Source: [Limnothrix rosea] IAM M-220 | Lineage (GTDB): Bacteria; Cyanobacteriota; Cyanobacteriia; Cyanobacteriales; MRBY01 | Reading direction: 5' to 3' | Length of the DNA: 64,000 nt | Assembly: GCF_001904615.1 (NCBI RefSeq) | Contig: NZ_MRBY01000015.1 | Span: 18,077 to 82,076 of the forward strand | Part shown: in pieces, positions 36,497-47,235 of the stretch | Numbering within the stretch: the stretch's first letter is position 1 | Layout of the letters: each line of letters starts with the position of its first letter | Position numbers and translations under genes: made by a program | Notes under the pieces: model-generated | The model's database searches: none | What the model was told of the DNA's origin: nothing | What the model saw: the letters and a program-made list of their open reading frames with translations, nothing else

Positions 36497-38959
36497 ATGT
36501 TTGAACGCTTCACAGAAAAAGCTATTAAGGTGATTATGCTTGCCCAAGAGGAAGCTCGTCGCCTTGGTCACAACTTCGTTGGTACGGAGCAAATCCTCCT
36601 CGGTCTCATCGGTGAGGGTACTGGCGTAGCCGCAAAGGTACTCCGGTCTATGGGAGTCAATCTCAAGGATGCTCGCATTGAAGTTGAAAAAATTATTGGA
36701 CGGGGATCTGGCTTTGTTGCCGTAGAAATTCCTTTTACACCTAGAGCAAAGAGAGTCTTAGAGCTATCCCTTGAGGAAGCCCGTCAACTCGGTCACAACT
36801 ATATCGGCACTGAACATTTATTGCTAGGTCTCATTCGGGAAGGTGAGGGAGTTGCAGCTAGAGTCCTTGAAAACTTAGGTGTTGATCTTTCTAAGGTAAG
36901 AACCCAGGTTATCCGTATGTTGGGTGAAACCGCTGAGGTCGCAGCTGGTAGCGGTGGCTCCCGCAGCAACAAAACACCGACTCTTGATGAGTTTGGCTCA
37001 AATTTAACGCAGTTGGCAAAGGACAGTAAACTTGACCCCGTTGTCGGTCGTCAAAAAGAGATTGAGCGGGTTATCCAGATTCTTGGTCGCCGTACGAAGA
37101 ACAATCCTGTACTCATTGGTGAGCCGGGGGTTGGTAAAACGGCGATCGCCGAAGGTCTAGCCCAGCGCATTTCCACTGGTGATGTCCCAGATATCCTCGA
37201 AGAAAAGCGCGTGGTTACCCTTGATATCGGTCTGCTCGTTGCAGGTACTAAGTATCGCGGTGAATTTGAGGAACGCCTCAAAAAAATCATGGATGAGGTG
37301 CGCCAAGCTGGCAACGTCATCCTTGTCATTGACGAGGTTCACACCCTGATTGGTGCTGGTGCAGCGGAAGGTGCCATTGATGCCGCAAATATCCTCAAGC
37401 CTGCTTTGGCTCGTGGTGAACTGCAATGTATCGGTGCGACTACCCTCGATGAGTACCGCAAGCACATTGAACGGGATGCCGCGTTAGAGCGTCGTTTCCA
37501 GCCCGTCATGGTGGGTGAGCCTTCCGTTGAAGAAACCATCGAAATTCTCTTTGGTCTCCGCGAACGCTATGAGCAACACCATAAGCTCAAAATCCTTGAT
37601 GAGGCACTCGATGCAGCAGCAAAATTAGCAGATCGTTATATCAGCGATCGCTTCCTCCCCGATAAGGCCATTGACCTTATTGACGAAGCTGGATCTCGCG
37701 TCCGCCTCATCAATTCCCAACTTCCTGCTGAAGCAAAAGAGCTAGACAAGGAACTGCGGGGTGTCCTCAAAGACAAGGATGAAGCAGTGCGTTCCCAAGA
37801 GTTTGACAAAGCCGGTGAACTGCGCGACCGCGAAATGTCTATTAAGGCAGAAATTCGGGCGATCGCCGCCAGCCAAAAAGAGAAAAAGACTGACATCGAC
37901 GCAGTCGTTGATGCCGAAGAGATCGCCCACATCGTTGCATCTTGGACAGGCGTACCTCTCAACAAACTCACCGAGAGCGAATCCGTCAAGCTCCTCAATA
38001 TGGAAGAAACTTTGCACCAACGTTTAATTGGTCAAGAAGATGCCGTGAGAGCTGTATCCCGTGCGATCCGTCGTGCCCGCGTTGGCCTCAAGAACCCCAA
38101 CCGTCCCATTGCAAGTTTCGTCTTCTCTGGTCCTACCGGTGTGGGTAAAACCGAGCTCACCAAATCCTTGGCAGCTTACTTCTTCGGCTCTGAGGATGCA
38201 ATGATTCGTCTGGATATGTCCGAATTTATGGAGCGTCACACCGTATCCAAGTTGATCGGTTCCCCTCCAGGCTATGTCGGCTATAACGAAGGTGGTCAGC
38301 TCACTGAAGCCGTTCGTCGTCGTCCTTATACCGTCATTCTCTTTGATGAGATTGAAAAAGCACACCCCGATATCTTCAATATGCTTCTGCAAATCCTTGA
38401 AGATGGTCGTTTGACTGATGCGAAGGGTCGTACCGTTGACTTCAAGAACACCCTCATTATCTTGACTTCCAATATTGGTTCCAAGGTTATTGAGAAAGGT
38501 GGTGGCGGTCTCGGTTTCGAGTTCGGTGATGATGCGGCTGAGTCCCAGTACAACCGGATTCGCTCCCTTGTAAATGAGGAATTGAAGCAATACTTCCGTC
38601 CTGAATTCTTGAACCGTCTCGACGAAATCATCGTATTCCGTCAGCTCAACAAGGAAGAAGTCAAGGAGATCTCCGAGATTCTGCTCAAGGATGTCTTTAA
38701 GCGTCTAACAGAGCAAGAGATCGAGCTACAAGTTACTGACAAATTTAAAGAACGTCTTGTCGAGGAAGGTTATAACCCAGCCTACGGCGCGCGTCCATTA
38801 CGTCGAGCCATTATGCGTCTCCTAGAGGATGTCCTTGCTGAGGAAATTCTTTCTGGTCGCGTTAGTTCTGGTGACACAGCTATTGTCGATATTAGTGAAG
38901 AAGGTAAGGTTGCTGTTCGTAAAGAAGAGCGCAAACCTGAACTTGTAGAGCAGGCCTAA
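36497..38959 (+). CDS. clpC: ATP-dependent Clp protease ATPase subunit ClpC
   Basis: An 820-residue HSP100 unfoldase that feeds substrates to ClpP-type proteases. Two Clp_N repeats (both starting near LGHN-x-GTE) occupy residues 1-145. The first AAA domain has Walker [10 protein letters not shown] near 210, a UVR-like middle region is around 420-460, and the second AAA domain has GPTGVGKTE near 550. Cyanobacterial ClpC partners with ClpP3/ClpR, and that gene pair is present in the same window at 54847-56222. The gene ends at a clear terminator and uses highly selected codons. Confidence 0.95.
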   Translation: MFERFTEKAIKVIMLAQEEARRLGHNFVGTEQILLGLIGEGTGVAAKVLRSMGVNLKDARIEVEKIIGRGSGFVAVEIPFTPRAKRVLELSLEEARQLGHNYIGTEHLLLGLIREGEGVAARVLENLGVDLSKVRTQVIRMLGETAEVAAGSGGSRSNKTPTLDEFGSNLTQLAKDSKLDPVVGRQKEIERVIQILGRRTKNNPVLIGEPGVGKTAIAEGLAQRISTGDVPDILEEKRVVTLDIGLLVAGTKYRGEFEERLKKIMDEVRQAGNVILVIDEVHTLIGAGAAEGAIDAANILKPALARGELQCIGATTLDEYRKHIERDAALERRFQPVMVGEPSVEETIEILFGLRERYEQHHKLKILDEALDAAAKLADRYISDRFLPDKAIDLIDEAGSRVRLINSQLPAEAKELDKELRGVLKDKDEAVRSQEFDKAGELRDREMSIKAEIRAIAASQKEKKTDIDAVVDAEEIAHIVASWTGVPLNKLTESESVKLLNMEETLHQRLIGQEDAVRAVSRAIRRARVGLKNPNRPIASFVFSGPTGVGKTELTKSLAAYFFGSEDAMIRLDMSEFMERHTVSKLIGSPPGYVGYNEGGQLTEAVRRRPYTVILFDEIEKAHPDIFNMLLQILEDGRLTDAKGRTVDFKNTLIILTSNIGSKVIEKGGGGLGFEFGDDAAESQYNRIRSLVNEELKQYFRPEFLNRLDEIIVFRQLNKEEVKEISEILLKDVFKRLTEQEIELQVTDKFKERLVEEGYNPAYGARPLRRAIMRLLEDVLAEEILSGRVSSGDTAIVDISEEGKVAVRKEERKPELVEQA

Positions 38960-39032
38960 AGAGTTGATGGCCTCAGTCATCTCATCTGAGTATGGCTTAG
39001 GTCCCATAGACAAATTACTTGAATAAAATAAG

Positions 39033-39057
39033 AGGGGCTTTACGGCTCCTTTTTTTT
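39033..39057 (+). terminator. Intrinsic terminator of clpC
   Basis: AGGGGC (39033-39038) pairs with GCTCCT (39045-39050), one G-T wobble, followed by a run of T to 39057. Confidence 0.8.
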
Positions 39058-39176
39058 GTGCCTAATCGTTATGAAAAATGATGCAAATATAAATTTTTCC
39101 TGATATAAATGCAAATTTAAGGTGGTTAATGTAACAATATTTACAGAAATAGTTATGGAATGTTGAAGAGGAAAAT

Positions 39177-39602
39177 ATGAAATTGACATATCGTGGTGTC
39201 TCTTACGAGCACGTACCAACATCCTTAGAAGTGACAGAAGGAAATATTCTCGGCAAATATCGTGGCCAAGTAACTCACCGTCGTTGTGTTGCTAGTGAAA
39301 TTAAACGTCCGGAGTCTGAATCTGTACTTCTGCACTACCGTGGCAATTTGTACTCAACGATGCAATCGGTCATTCCAGCGTCTTTGCGGGAGCGTTCTGT
39401 TGGTCATCAGGCTCCAGCACCGTCTTGTCCGGTAAAATTACCTCAGCTTTCGCAGTTGATGAGTCAGGATGTGCGCCAAGTACATCTTGAAAATATGCGC
39501 CGGAGTTTAGAGCGTCGTATTCAGTCTGCTCAGGCTAGTGGTGATCAGCATCTTGTGAATTTGCTTAGACAAGAATCTCATAATCTACGGGCTTCCCATT
39601 AG
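39177..39602 (+). CDS. DUF4278 protein
   Basis: A 141-residue basic protein whose N-terminal 60 residues fit DUF4278: MKLTYRGVSYEHVP, then GKYRGQVTHRRCV and LHYRGNLYST. The C-terminal half is a Gln/Arg-rich helix. The family is confined to cyanobacteria and often responds to stress, but no function is established. It is a single gene between two terminators. Confidence 0.85.
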   Translation: MKLTYRGVSYEHVPTSLEVTEGNILGKYRGQVTHRRCVASEIKRPESESVLLHYRGNLYSTMQSVIPASLRERSVGHQAPAPSCPVKLPQLSQLMSQDVRQVHLENMRRSLERRIQSAQASGDQHLVNLLRQESHNLRASH

Positions 39603-39662
39603 GCGATCGCCCCAAGCTCCGATTAAGTCCGATTAAGTATATAAATTTCATAGTTTTTTTGA

Positions 39663-39689
39663 GAAAGTCATTGTGGCTTTCTTTTTTTT
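39663..39689 (+). terminator. Intrinsic terminator of the DUF4278 gene
   Basis: GAAAGTCA (39663-39670) pairs with TGGCTTTC (39674-39681) across TTG, followed by a run of T to 39689. Confidence 0.8.
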
Positions 39690-39786
39690 ATTTTTAAGCG
39701 CAACATTGAAATTTTTCTTTGTAGATTTAGATGCTGCTTCATAATAGGGTTATGTGGTTTTGGCGCAATATTTGTAAACGGTGATT

Positions 39787-41202
39787 ATGATCGGGCAACT
39801 TCTTGACGGACGGTACAAGATTAGGGAATCTCTTGCAGCTGGGGGGTTTGGCCAAACTTTCCTAGCAGAGGATATTAAGCAATTTAATAAAGTTTGTGTT
39901 GTCAAGCAGCTTAAGCCAAGTTTTACCAACCCAGAAGCGTTACAGGTGGCGCGGCGACTTTTTGAATCGGAAGCACAGCTGCTAAATCGTTTGGGGGATC
40001 ATGATCAAATTCCCCATTTGCTAGCTTATTTTGAGGAAAATCAAGAATTTTTTCTGGTGCAAGATTTTGTCGAGGGTCATAGTCTGGAAAAGGAAATTAT
40101 AGTGGGCAAAAAACAAAGTGAAGCCTATGGGATCGCCCTCCTTGAAAGTGTGTTGGAGCCTTTGGCTTTTATCCATGGGCAAAAGGTAATTCACCGCGAT
40201 ATCAAACCTGCTAATTTAATTCGACGGCAACAGGATGGCAAAGTTGTTTTGATTGATTTTGGTGCGGTGAAGGAACTCGCGGCCACGCAGGTCAATGCTC
40301 AGGGGAAAACGCAAATGGGCACAATCATTGGCACACCGGGCTACATGTCTAGTGAACAGGGACGCGGTAAACCAAAGCTCAGTAGTGATGTTTATGCTAT
40401 TGGGATGATCATTGTGCAGGCTTTAACGGGCAAAATTCCGCCCATGGGCTACAACACTAATGATGAGCTCTATGAAGATCCCAATACGGCTGAAATTATG
40501 TGGCGACAGGATGCGGAGGTTTCGCCCCAGTTTGCTGCCATTCTCGATAGGATGATTTGCTATGATTTTCGGCAACGGTATCGTTCTGCGCTGGAGGTCA
40601 AACAGGCGATCGCCGCCCTCTCTTCACAGTCTTCTCACCTTGCGCCAACAGCCTTAAATTCAAATCATCAAACTGTTTTGCAAGACAGTATTCCAGAAAC
40701 CGCCCTAAACATTCCCCAGCCACAAGTTCATCTCGCCAAATCTCCCCAAGCCCCTATCGCTGCACCAAAAAAACACTGGGCGAGGGTTGCCTTTCGAGGG
40801 TTTCAGCGATTCGTTGGCATCTCATTTTTGATCATGGGTTTGCCCATTAGTATCTATGCCACCTTTGAAATGAATAATATGTCCGTGCCCCAAGAGGAGC
40901 GGGAAAATGCCATGGCAGCTCTCATCATTTTCGGTTTGCCTTTCACGGCATCAGGGGGCTGGATGCTGTACAGTTTGCATCGACGGGTGCGTAAAGAAAA
41001 ATTTGATTCTGATTGGTTGCGACAAAATTTTTACCACGCCATTGAAGCGAACCAAGGCGAAATTAGTATTCTGAAATTTGCGCAAACATCTAAGCTATCA
41101 GGCAAAGAGTCCCAGCGATATCTTGAAGCTCGGGTAAAAGAATTTAACGGTGATGTTCAGCGATCGCCTGACGGAGAAACGATTTACCGTTTTAAATTAT
41201 AA
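39787..41202 (+). CDS. Ser/Thr protein kinase with two C-terminal membrane helices
   Basis: A 471-residue Hanks-type kinase. Glycine loop AAGGFGQTF at about 17-25, Lys40 in VVKQLKP, catalytic HRDIKPAN at 136-143 and DFG at 157-159. After a variable linker come two membrane helices (about 340-362 and 378-400) and a cytoplasmic C-terminal tail of about 65 residues that looks like a small helical or winged-helix domain (ISILKFAQTSKLSGKESQRYL). It is related to the two kinases at 4518-8167 but has a different layout. The ATG at 39787 is preferred to a GTG two codons upstream. Confidence 0.87.
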   Translation: MIGQLLDGRYKIRESLAAGGFGQTFLAEDIKQFNKVCVVKQLKPSFTNPEALQVARRLFESEAQLLNRLGDHDQIPHLLAYFEENQEFFLVQDFVEGHSLEKEIIVGKKQSEAYGIALLESVLEPLAFIHGQKVIHRDIKPANLIRRQQDGKVVLIDFGAVKELAATQVNAQGKTQMGTIIGTPGYMSSEQGRGKPKLSSDVYAIGMIIVQALTGKIPPMGYNTNDELYEDPNTAEIMWRQDAEVSPQFAAILDRMICYDFRQRYRSALEVKQAIAALSSQSSHLAPTALNSNHQTVLQDSIPETALNIPQPQVHLAKSPQAPIAAPKKHWARVAFRGFQRFVGISFLIMGLPISIYATFEMNNMSVPQEERENAMAALIIFGLPFTASGGWMLYSLHRRVRKEKFDSDWLRQNFYHAIEANQGEISILKFAQTSKLSGKESQRYLEARVKEFNGDVQRSPDGETIYRFKL

Positions 41203-41605
41203 AATATTGATATTTTTCTTCTTTTGCCTTTTTTAAATGCCCTTTTTCTGACTCTTTTTTATAGGAAATTAATGGAAAAACGTTGAATGAAAATTGTCAT
41301 ATAAATTAGTCAGGTAAATTTAAACGAGATTTCAGTCATCTTAGGAAAGGAACCATATCATCTAGGCGAAAAAGGCTATATTTCTTTCAGCACAAGACTT
41401 TCAGATAATGTCTTTGCTTTCTCTCAGAACTGATTAAAGCGGCATTTTGTATTTTTTTAAGAAAAATCCCAAAGAAATAAACATATTTCAAAACGGATAA
41501 TTTATATCGGACGGGGTAGGGCTTCTTATACTTCTCTATACATGACTAGGCTATAAACCTAGTCTATTGTGAATATTGAACATAGATATTTCAATAAAAA
41601 AATCA
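41203..41605. other. AT-rich spacer
   Basis: About 400 bases of AT-rich sequence between the kinase and the small membrane protein gene. I see no repeat, terminator of quality or ORF; it probably carries the promoter of the small gene. Confidence 0.4.
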
Positions 41606-41764
41606 ATGGATATTGTTAGGATTATTGTCGCCATTTTTCTCCCTCCTTTAGGTGTTTTCTTACAAGTTGGTATTGGCCCCCAGTTTTGGATTAATATTCT
41701 GCTTACGTTGTTGGGTTACATTCCCGGTATCGTCCACGCCATTTGGATTATTGCAAGACGCTAA
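41606..41764 (+). CDS. YqaE/Pmp3-family small membrane protein
   Basis: A 52-residue protein with two membrane helices: VRIIVAIFLPPLGVFLQVG and INILLTLLGYIPGIVHAIWI. The LPPLGVFLQ and GYIPGIVHAIW motifs mark the Pmp3/YqaE family, linked to membrane potential and salt or cold stress in plants and yeast. The ATG at 41606 is chosen over an upstream TTG since the conserved part starts right after it. It is a single gene. Confidence 0.88.
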   Translation: MDIVRIIVAIFLPPLGVFLQVGIGPQFWINILLTLLGYIPGIVHAIWIIARR

Positions 41765-41933
41765 TGCTTAAAAATTTAGGCATATTTAGCGAGAAGGAAA
41801 AGTAAAAATTTAAAAAACATCAGTTAATGTTCGCTGTTTCGACTGTTTTTTCGGTAGCTAGATTTCGCGCTCCATAGGTGTGGAACTTAGACGGGTTATG
41901 ATCGCTGGATACTAGAACTGTATTCTGCTTTTT

Positions 41934-43703
41934 ATGACCTCTCCGATAAAACGTCTACTGAAATACGGCGATCGCCACCAGACTCAGATCAATCAGGCGA
42001 TCGCCTGTTCTGTTTTAAATAAGATTTTTGATCTCGCGCCACCAGCTTTGATTGGTATGGCGGTGGATACCGTGATCGAAAAAGAAGATTCCTTTGTCGC
42101 CCAGTTTGGCGTAACGAGTTTAGTCGGTCAGCTATTCGTTATTTGCGTGGTATCGCTACTCATTTGGAGTGCCGAATCTGTCTTTGAATATTTGTACCAA
42201 CGGCTATGGCGCAACCTCGCCCAAAAAATGCAGCATGAGCTACGGCTGGATGGCTATAGTCATTTGCAAGATTTGGAGTTGGGCTATTTTGAAGAACGCA
42301 GTACGGGCGAACTTTTAGCGTTACTCAATGACGACATTAATCAGTTAGAGCGATTTCTTGATGTCGGTGCCAATGAAATTCTGCAAGTTTTAACCACAGT
42401 TGTGCTCATCGGCGGCATTTTTATTTACTTCACGCCGACGGTTGCTTGGATGGCACTTTTGCCTGTGCCGATTATTGTTTGGGGTTCCATTAGCTTCCAA
42501 AAAAGATTAGCGCCTTTGTATGGGGATGTGCGGGAAAAAGTAAGTTTACTCAGCACCCGTCTCTCGAATAATCTTAGCGGTATCACGACGATTAAAAGTT
42601 TTACAACGGAGCATTTTGAACTGGATCGTTTGCGGTTTGATAGTCTTGCCTATGTGAAAAGTAATAATCGGGCGATCGCCTTTAGTGCCGCATTTGTGCC
42701 GTTAATTCGCATCGCAATTTTGGCTGGCTTTACCGCAATTTTATTTTTCGGTGGTTTACAAGTTGAAAGTGGCACCCTCGCTGTTGGAACTTACAGCGTT
42801 CTCGTGTTTATGACTCAGCGTTTGCTATGGCCGCTAACTCGTTTGGGTCAAACTTTGGACTTGTACCAACGGGCAATGGCATCGACAAAACGTGTTTTTA
42901 ATTTGCTTGATACGCCGATTAGTATCCGATCCGGCGAAAAGGCATTACCCACCCATACGGTTAAAGGTGCAATCAATCTTTCTAACGTCAAATTTGGCTA
43001 TAAGGATCGCGCCACTGTCCTAGAGAATTTTTCCCTTAGTGTTCCGGCAGGTCAAACGATCGCCATTGTGGGAGCAACGGGTTCTGGCAAAAGTACCATT
43101 GTGAAATTGCTACTGCGTTTTTATGAACTCGATAGCGGCAAAATCACCCTTGATGGTTTAGATATTCGCGACATTTACCTGAAGGATTTGCGGCAGGCGA
43201 TCGGTTTAGTAAGCCAAGATGTTTTTCTGTTTCACGGCACAGTGGCAGACAATATCGCCTACGGCAACACAGATGTTTCCCTCACCGCAATTCAGCATGC
43301 TGCCAAATTAGCGGAAGCCGACGAATTTATTGAAGCACTGCCCTACAAATATGACACCATTGTGGGAGAAAGAGGACAAAGATTATCCGGTGGTCAACGA
43401 CAGAGATTGGCGATCGCCCGCGCCATTCTCAAAGATCCCCCAATCCTCATTCTCGATGAAGCCACCTCTGCGGTTGATAACGAAACCGAAGCAGCCATCG
43501 CTAAATCTTTAGAACACATTACCCAAAATCGCACCACCGTGGCGATCGCCCACCGACTATCCACCATTCGCCATTCCGACTGTATCTATGTTATGGATCA
43601 AGGCAAAATTGTTGAGTCAGGGACCCACGAAGAACTACTCACACAACAAGGCATTTACAATAATCTGTGGCAAGTGCAAACCGGGGCAAAAATCACCGCC
43701 TAA
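41934..43703 (+). CDS. ABC exporter, fused membrane and ATPase domains
   Basis: A 589-residue half-transporter of the type I (MsbA/LmrA-like) exporters. Six membrane helices fill residues 1-310, and the ATPase domain follows with Walker A GATGSGKST near 380, the signature LSGGQRQR near 485, Walker B ILILDEATSA and the H-loop AIAHRLSTI. It probably acts as a homodimer exporting a lipid, peptide or small molecule; no neighbour indicates the substrate. It ends at a hairpin terminator. Confidence 0.9.
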   Translation: MTSPIKRLLKYGDRHQTQINQAIACSVLNKIFDLAPPALIGMAVDTVIEKEDSFVAQFGVTSLVGQLFVICVVSLLIWSAESVFEYLYQRLWRNLAQKMQHELRLDGYSHLQDLELGYFEERSTGELLALLNDDINQLERFLDVGANEILQVLTTVVLIGGIFIYFTPTVAWMALLPVPIIVWGSISFQKRLAPLYGDVREKVSLLSTRLSNNLSGITTIKSFTTEHFELDRLRFDSLAYVKSNNRAIAFSAAFVPLIRIAILAGFTAILFFGGLQVESGTLAVGTYSVLVFMTQRLLWPLTRLGQTLDLYQRAMASTKRVFNLLDTPISIRSGEKALPTHTVKGAINLSNVKFGYKDRATVLENFSLSVPAGQTIAIVGATGSGKSTIVKLLLRFYELDSGKITLDGLDIRDIYLKDLRQAIGLVSQDVFLFHGTVADNIAYGNTDVSLTAIQHAAKLAEADEFIEALPYKYDTIVGERGQRLSGGQRQRLAIARAILKDPPILILDEATSAVDNETEAAIAKSLEHITQNRTTVAIAHRLSTIRHSDCIYVMDQGKIVESGTHEELLTQQGIYNNLWQVQTGAKITA

Positions 43704-43755
43704 TAGACCCATAAATTCAAGCAATATTTTTTAGTACAATCCCCCTAAAAGCAAA

Positions 43756-43784
43756 ACCCCCTCAATCAATAAGGGGGTACTTTT
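43756..43784 (+). terminator. Terminator of the ABC exporter gene
   Basis: ACCCCCT (43756-43762) pairs with AGGGGGT (43772-43778) around a 9-base loop, with a short TTTT two bases after. The T-run is weak. Confidence 0.65.
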
Positions 43785-43847
43785 ATGCCCAAAATATTTT
43801 CACTTCTTTTAATAACTTCTGTGATAAAACATTTCAGCGTTTCTCAT

Positions 43848-44336
43848 TTAAATTTCTAGAGGCGCTTCCGTCCCACATTGTGCAAGAACGCTATTTGCCA
43901 AGTTACTGACGATATCAATTAGATGAAAGCCTTCCGGCACAATCTGAGTGGTAGTGTGTTCACCAGTATTGGCGACTAACGCACTTTCTTCATAGTTTAG
44001 CTGGTGCTCATAGGCAACTTGCTCGTAGGGATCCACCACCGCTAGATCAAGCTTGCCATTGGCTACTTTCCCAGAGAAGCAAGCATACTCAGAACTGACT
44101 TGATAGAACGCACCTTTAACGCTGTTTTCTTCGCCCAGCTGCATCACGATATAGTCATGTCCAATTTGACCCGCTTCAGGAGTTGTCCCAAATAAATAAG
44201 TATTTGTGTCGCTATTGGTCGGCATCGCCGTAGCAAAACTAGGGGCGATCGCCATCAATCCCAGACCTAAAGCGATTTTTGTTGCACTACCTGCAAGAAC
44301 TTTTGTAACTTTTTTTTGAAATTGTTGCCAAACCAT
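43848..44336 (-). CDS. Secreted protein of unknown function
   Basis: A 162-residue protein with a basic N-terminus and a signal peptide (TKIALGLGLMAIAPSFATA, cleavage probably after ATA at about residue 38). The mature part is acidic and contains two cysteines (EYACFSG, AQCGTEAP) that could form a disulfide. I do not recognise the family. AAGGAAACA precedes the ATG and supports the start. It lies downstream of the thioredoxin gene on the same strand, but a terminator separates them. Confidence 0.65.
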   Translation of the reverse strand: MVWQQFQKKVTKVLAGSATKIALGLGLMAIAPSFATAMPTNSDTNTYLFGTTPEAGQIGHDYIVMQLGEENSVKGAFYQVSSEYACFSGKVANGKLDLAVVDPYEQVAYEHQLNYEESALVANTGEHTTTQIVPEGFHLIDIVSNLANSVLAQCGTEAPLEI

Positions 44337-44534
44337 TGTTTCCTTACCTCAACCATCTACACCCGCAGAATTAACCGATCAACGCTGCTGAAATAATCTT
44401 TTATTCAAAACTAAATCAACGCTATTTTCGATATCTTCCTGCCTTTCCCTCCTTTGAATGTAGCGTAAAAGCAAATATCAATGGAAGGGAAAGAGAGCCT
44501 TTCTTTTCATAAGTTTACGAAACCTTTTTTATAC

Positions 44535-44559
44535 AAAAAAAAAGACTCTGATTTGAGTC
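44535..44559 (-). terminator. Intrinsic terminator of the thioredoxin gene
   Basis: GACTC (44544-44548) pairs with GAGTC (44555-44559) across TGATTT; on the minus strand nine T follow. Confidence 0.75.
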
Positions 44560-44589
44560 AAATAATAATATTTATAGGTTAGTTAGAAC

Positions 44590-44605
44590 TATGATCTTGG
44601 TCACA
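44590..44605. promoter_or_regulatory. Weak CRP-type operator candidate
   Basis: TATGATCTTGGTCACA fits TGTGA-N6-TCACA with one mismatch. It lies downstream of the thioredoxin gene and about 250 bases upstream of the secreted protein start, with a terminator in between, so its function is doubtful. Confidence 0.3.
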
Positions 44606-44664
44606 AAATAAACTGTTTTACCTTCTATTTCTACCGTGATAGAGAGGGGATGTATTATTGAGTA

Positions 44665-45857
<1,193 letters not shown>

Positions 45858-45882
45858 ATCATTTTTATAAAGTCATCATAGT

Positions 45883-46081
45883 TAACGTGAGTTTTGCTTA
45901 AGCATGCTCGGAAGTACGACGCGGTGAATGGGAGAGCGAGAGATCAGGAGATGTTTCTATGCAAACAATCCTACTAGCTTTCAAAAAATGCAAATTTTCG
46001 TGGCTTCCCCGTGTCTCTCCCTCTCCGTGTCTCCTTTTCTCTAAAGAAGTTTGGCTACATTCTGATCCATAACTGACGTTA
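45883..46081 (-). mobile_element. MITE-like dispersed repeat, copy 1 (199 bp)
   Basis: Reverse complement of the elements at 52078 and 63946, listed in the orientation of those copies. Ends are TAACGTGAGTTTT and (inverted) TAACGTCAGTTAT, matching at 11 of 13 positions. It carries an extra 16 or so bases compared with copy 2, where GGAGACACGG is followed by a partial second copy of the same motif. A TA dinucleotide sits at both ends. Confidence 0.8.
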
Positions 46082-46096
46082 GTTAAGACATCTGAC

Positions 46097-46152
46097 AGGC
46101 CTTAAAGCCTTGTCTTATAGGGGTTTAACATCTTAAGCCCCGGTCTATCTTG
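46097..46152 (+). repeat. Structured 56-nt repeat, copy A
   Basis: Aligns without gaps to 46334-46389 with 39 of 56 identities; most differences are transitions. It contains a hairpin GGGGTTTAA-CATC-TTAAGCCCC at 46120-46141. Confidence 0.6.
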
Positions 46153-46203
46153 CCTGCCACGACAATAGAACTGCATTATTGTAAAAAATAGCCCTGAGCT
46201 AAA

Positions 46204-46236
46204 ATCCCCCCTTGCTCTCGTGTACTAAGGGGGGAT
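46204..46236. repeat. Perfect 10-bp stem hairpin
   Basis: ATCCCCCCTT (46204-46213) pairs perfectly with AAGGGGGGAT (46227-46236) around a 13-base loop. No T-run follows, so it is a palindromic spacer element rather than a classical terminator. Confidence 0.65.
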
Positions 46237-46333
46237 AACTATATTGAATTAAAAAAATCAAAACGAATTTAACTTGATACCAAATGATTTTGGAGAATCT
46301 ATAGTCAAAACCACTAAAATTGAGAGACTTAAT

Positions 46334-46389
46334 ATGCTTTAAAGCTTTATTTTGTCAGGGTTTAGCATGTTGAACCCCTACTAATCTTG
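46334..46389 (+). repeat. Structured 56-nt repeat, copy B
   Basis: Counterpart of 46097-46152. The hairpin is kept (GGGTTTA and TGAACCC), with a T-G pair in copy A replaced by T-A here. Confidence 0.6.
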
Positions 46390-46467
46390 TAAACTGGGAC
46401 TCTATCAATAAAATCTTAAATCATTTATAAAATAAGAATTTTAGTTTACCCATTTTATGGGTTTGGG

Positions 46468-47235
46468 TTAAGCCGCCTGAGGTTCTAGCAGCTGATTCAT
46501 TTGTTGCATGCCTTTTTTCAGGTGGCGGGAAACTGTCATCGGACTAATGCCAATGCGCTTTGCTGCTTCGGTGCGGGGTAATTCTTCTAGGCAGACGAGT
46601 TGAATTGCATCTTTTGTTCGTTTTTCTAGATGTACAAACACATCTTGGAGTTGTAACTTAATTTCTTCGCGTTGTTGCTGTTCTAAATTATGGTTGTCTG
46701 GCAATGTTTCGCCGAGGGTGACTGTGTCGTCAGCGTTGTTTCCGAGGGTGACATCGAGACTAATGAGTAGGCGATTTTTCCAGGCGAGCTCGCAGTCTTG
46801 CCAATCTTTTGTGCTGACACCTAGGGCTGCGGCTAATTCGTGATCTTGGGGCGATCGCCCCAGGTCTGTGCGGAGTTTGCGGCGGAGTTTTTGACCTTTA
46901 GAATGTAGCTCTTGCCAAACCCGGGGAATTTTGATCATACTGCCGCGATCGCGGAGGTAATGTAAAATTTCGCCACGGATGTAGGGCATTGCAAAGGAGC
47001 TAAACGCCACACCACGGTCGGCATTGAAGCGTTCTACAGCTCGGATTAAACCAAAAACAGCGACCTGTTCTAAGTCTTCATAGGTCTCAGCACAAGTGCG
47101 GCTCATTTGATAGGCCACCTTGCGGACAAGTCCTAAATTTAGTTGTACGAGACGATTGCGAAGACAAACATTAGGCTGCTGCGCATAACGCTTAAACAAA
47201 GCTAAATCTTCGGAAAACTGGGAACGTCGGTTCAT
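46468..47235 (-). CDS. sigF: Group 3 sigma factor, SigF type
   Basis: A 255-residue sigma factor without region 1. Region 2 is at about 28-95 (YEDLEQVAVFGLIRAVERFN, FSSFAMPYIRGEILHYLRDR), region 3 follows (IPRVWQELHSKGQKLRRKL) and region 4 is at the end (LPRTEAAKRIGISPMTVSRHL). It matches cyanobacterial SigF, related to Bacillus SigB/SigF; in Synechocystis SigF controls type IV pilus genes and surface properties. No anti-sigma gene lies next to it. It is convergent with fabG and follows a TPR gene on the same strand. Confidence 0.9.
   Translation of the reverse strand: MNRRSQFSEDLALFKRYAQQPNVCLRNRLVQLNLGLVRKVAYQMSRTCAETYEDLEQVAVFGLIRAVERFNADRGVAFSSFAMPYIRGEILHYLRDRGSMIKIPRVWQELHSKGQKLRRKLRTDLGRSPQDHELAAALGVSTKDWQDCELAWKNRLLISLDVTLGNNADDTVTLGETLPDNHNLEQQQREEIKLQLQDVFVHLEKRTKDAIQLVCLEELPRTEAAKRIGISPMTVSRHLKKGMQQMNQLLEPQAA

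Larger units (their letters stand above)
44337..44664. other. Spacer with thioredoxin terminator and a CRP-like half-conserved site
   Basis: Contains a minus-strand terminator at 44535-44559 and an imperfect CRP-type palindrome at 44590-44605. The promoter of the secreted protein gene should lie between 44337 and 44530. Confidence 0.5.
45858..46467. other. Repeat-rich convergent spacer between fabG and sigF
   Basis: 610 bases between two 3' ends. It is made of one copy of a 199-bp inverted-repeat element (45883-46081), two diverged 56-base structured repeats (46097-46152 and 46334-46389) and a 10-bp perfect hairpin (46204-46236). No gene is supported. Confidence 0.7.

Noticed and set aside
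38024..38590. 188-codon minus-strand ORF inside clpC
   Set aside because: Shadow of strongly codon-biased clpC; no family resemblance.
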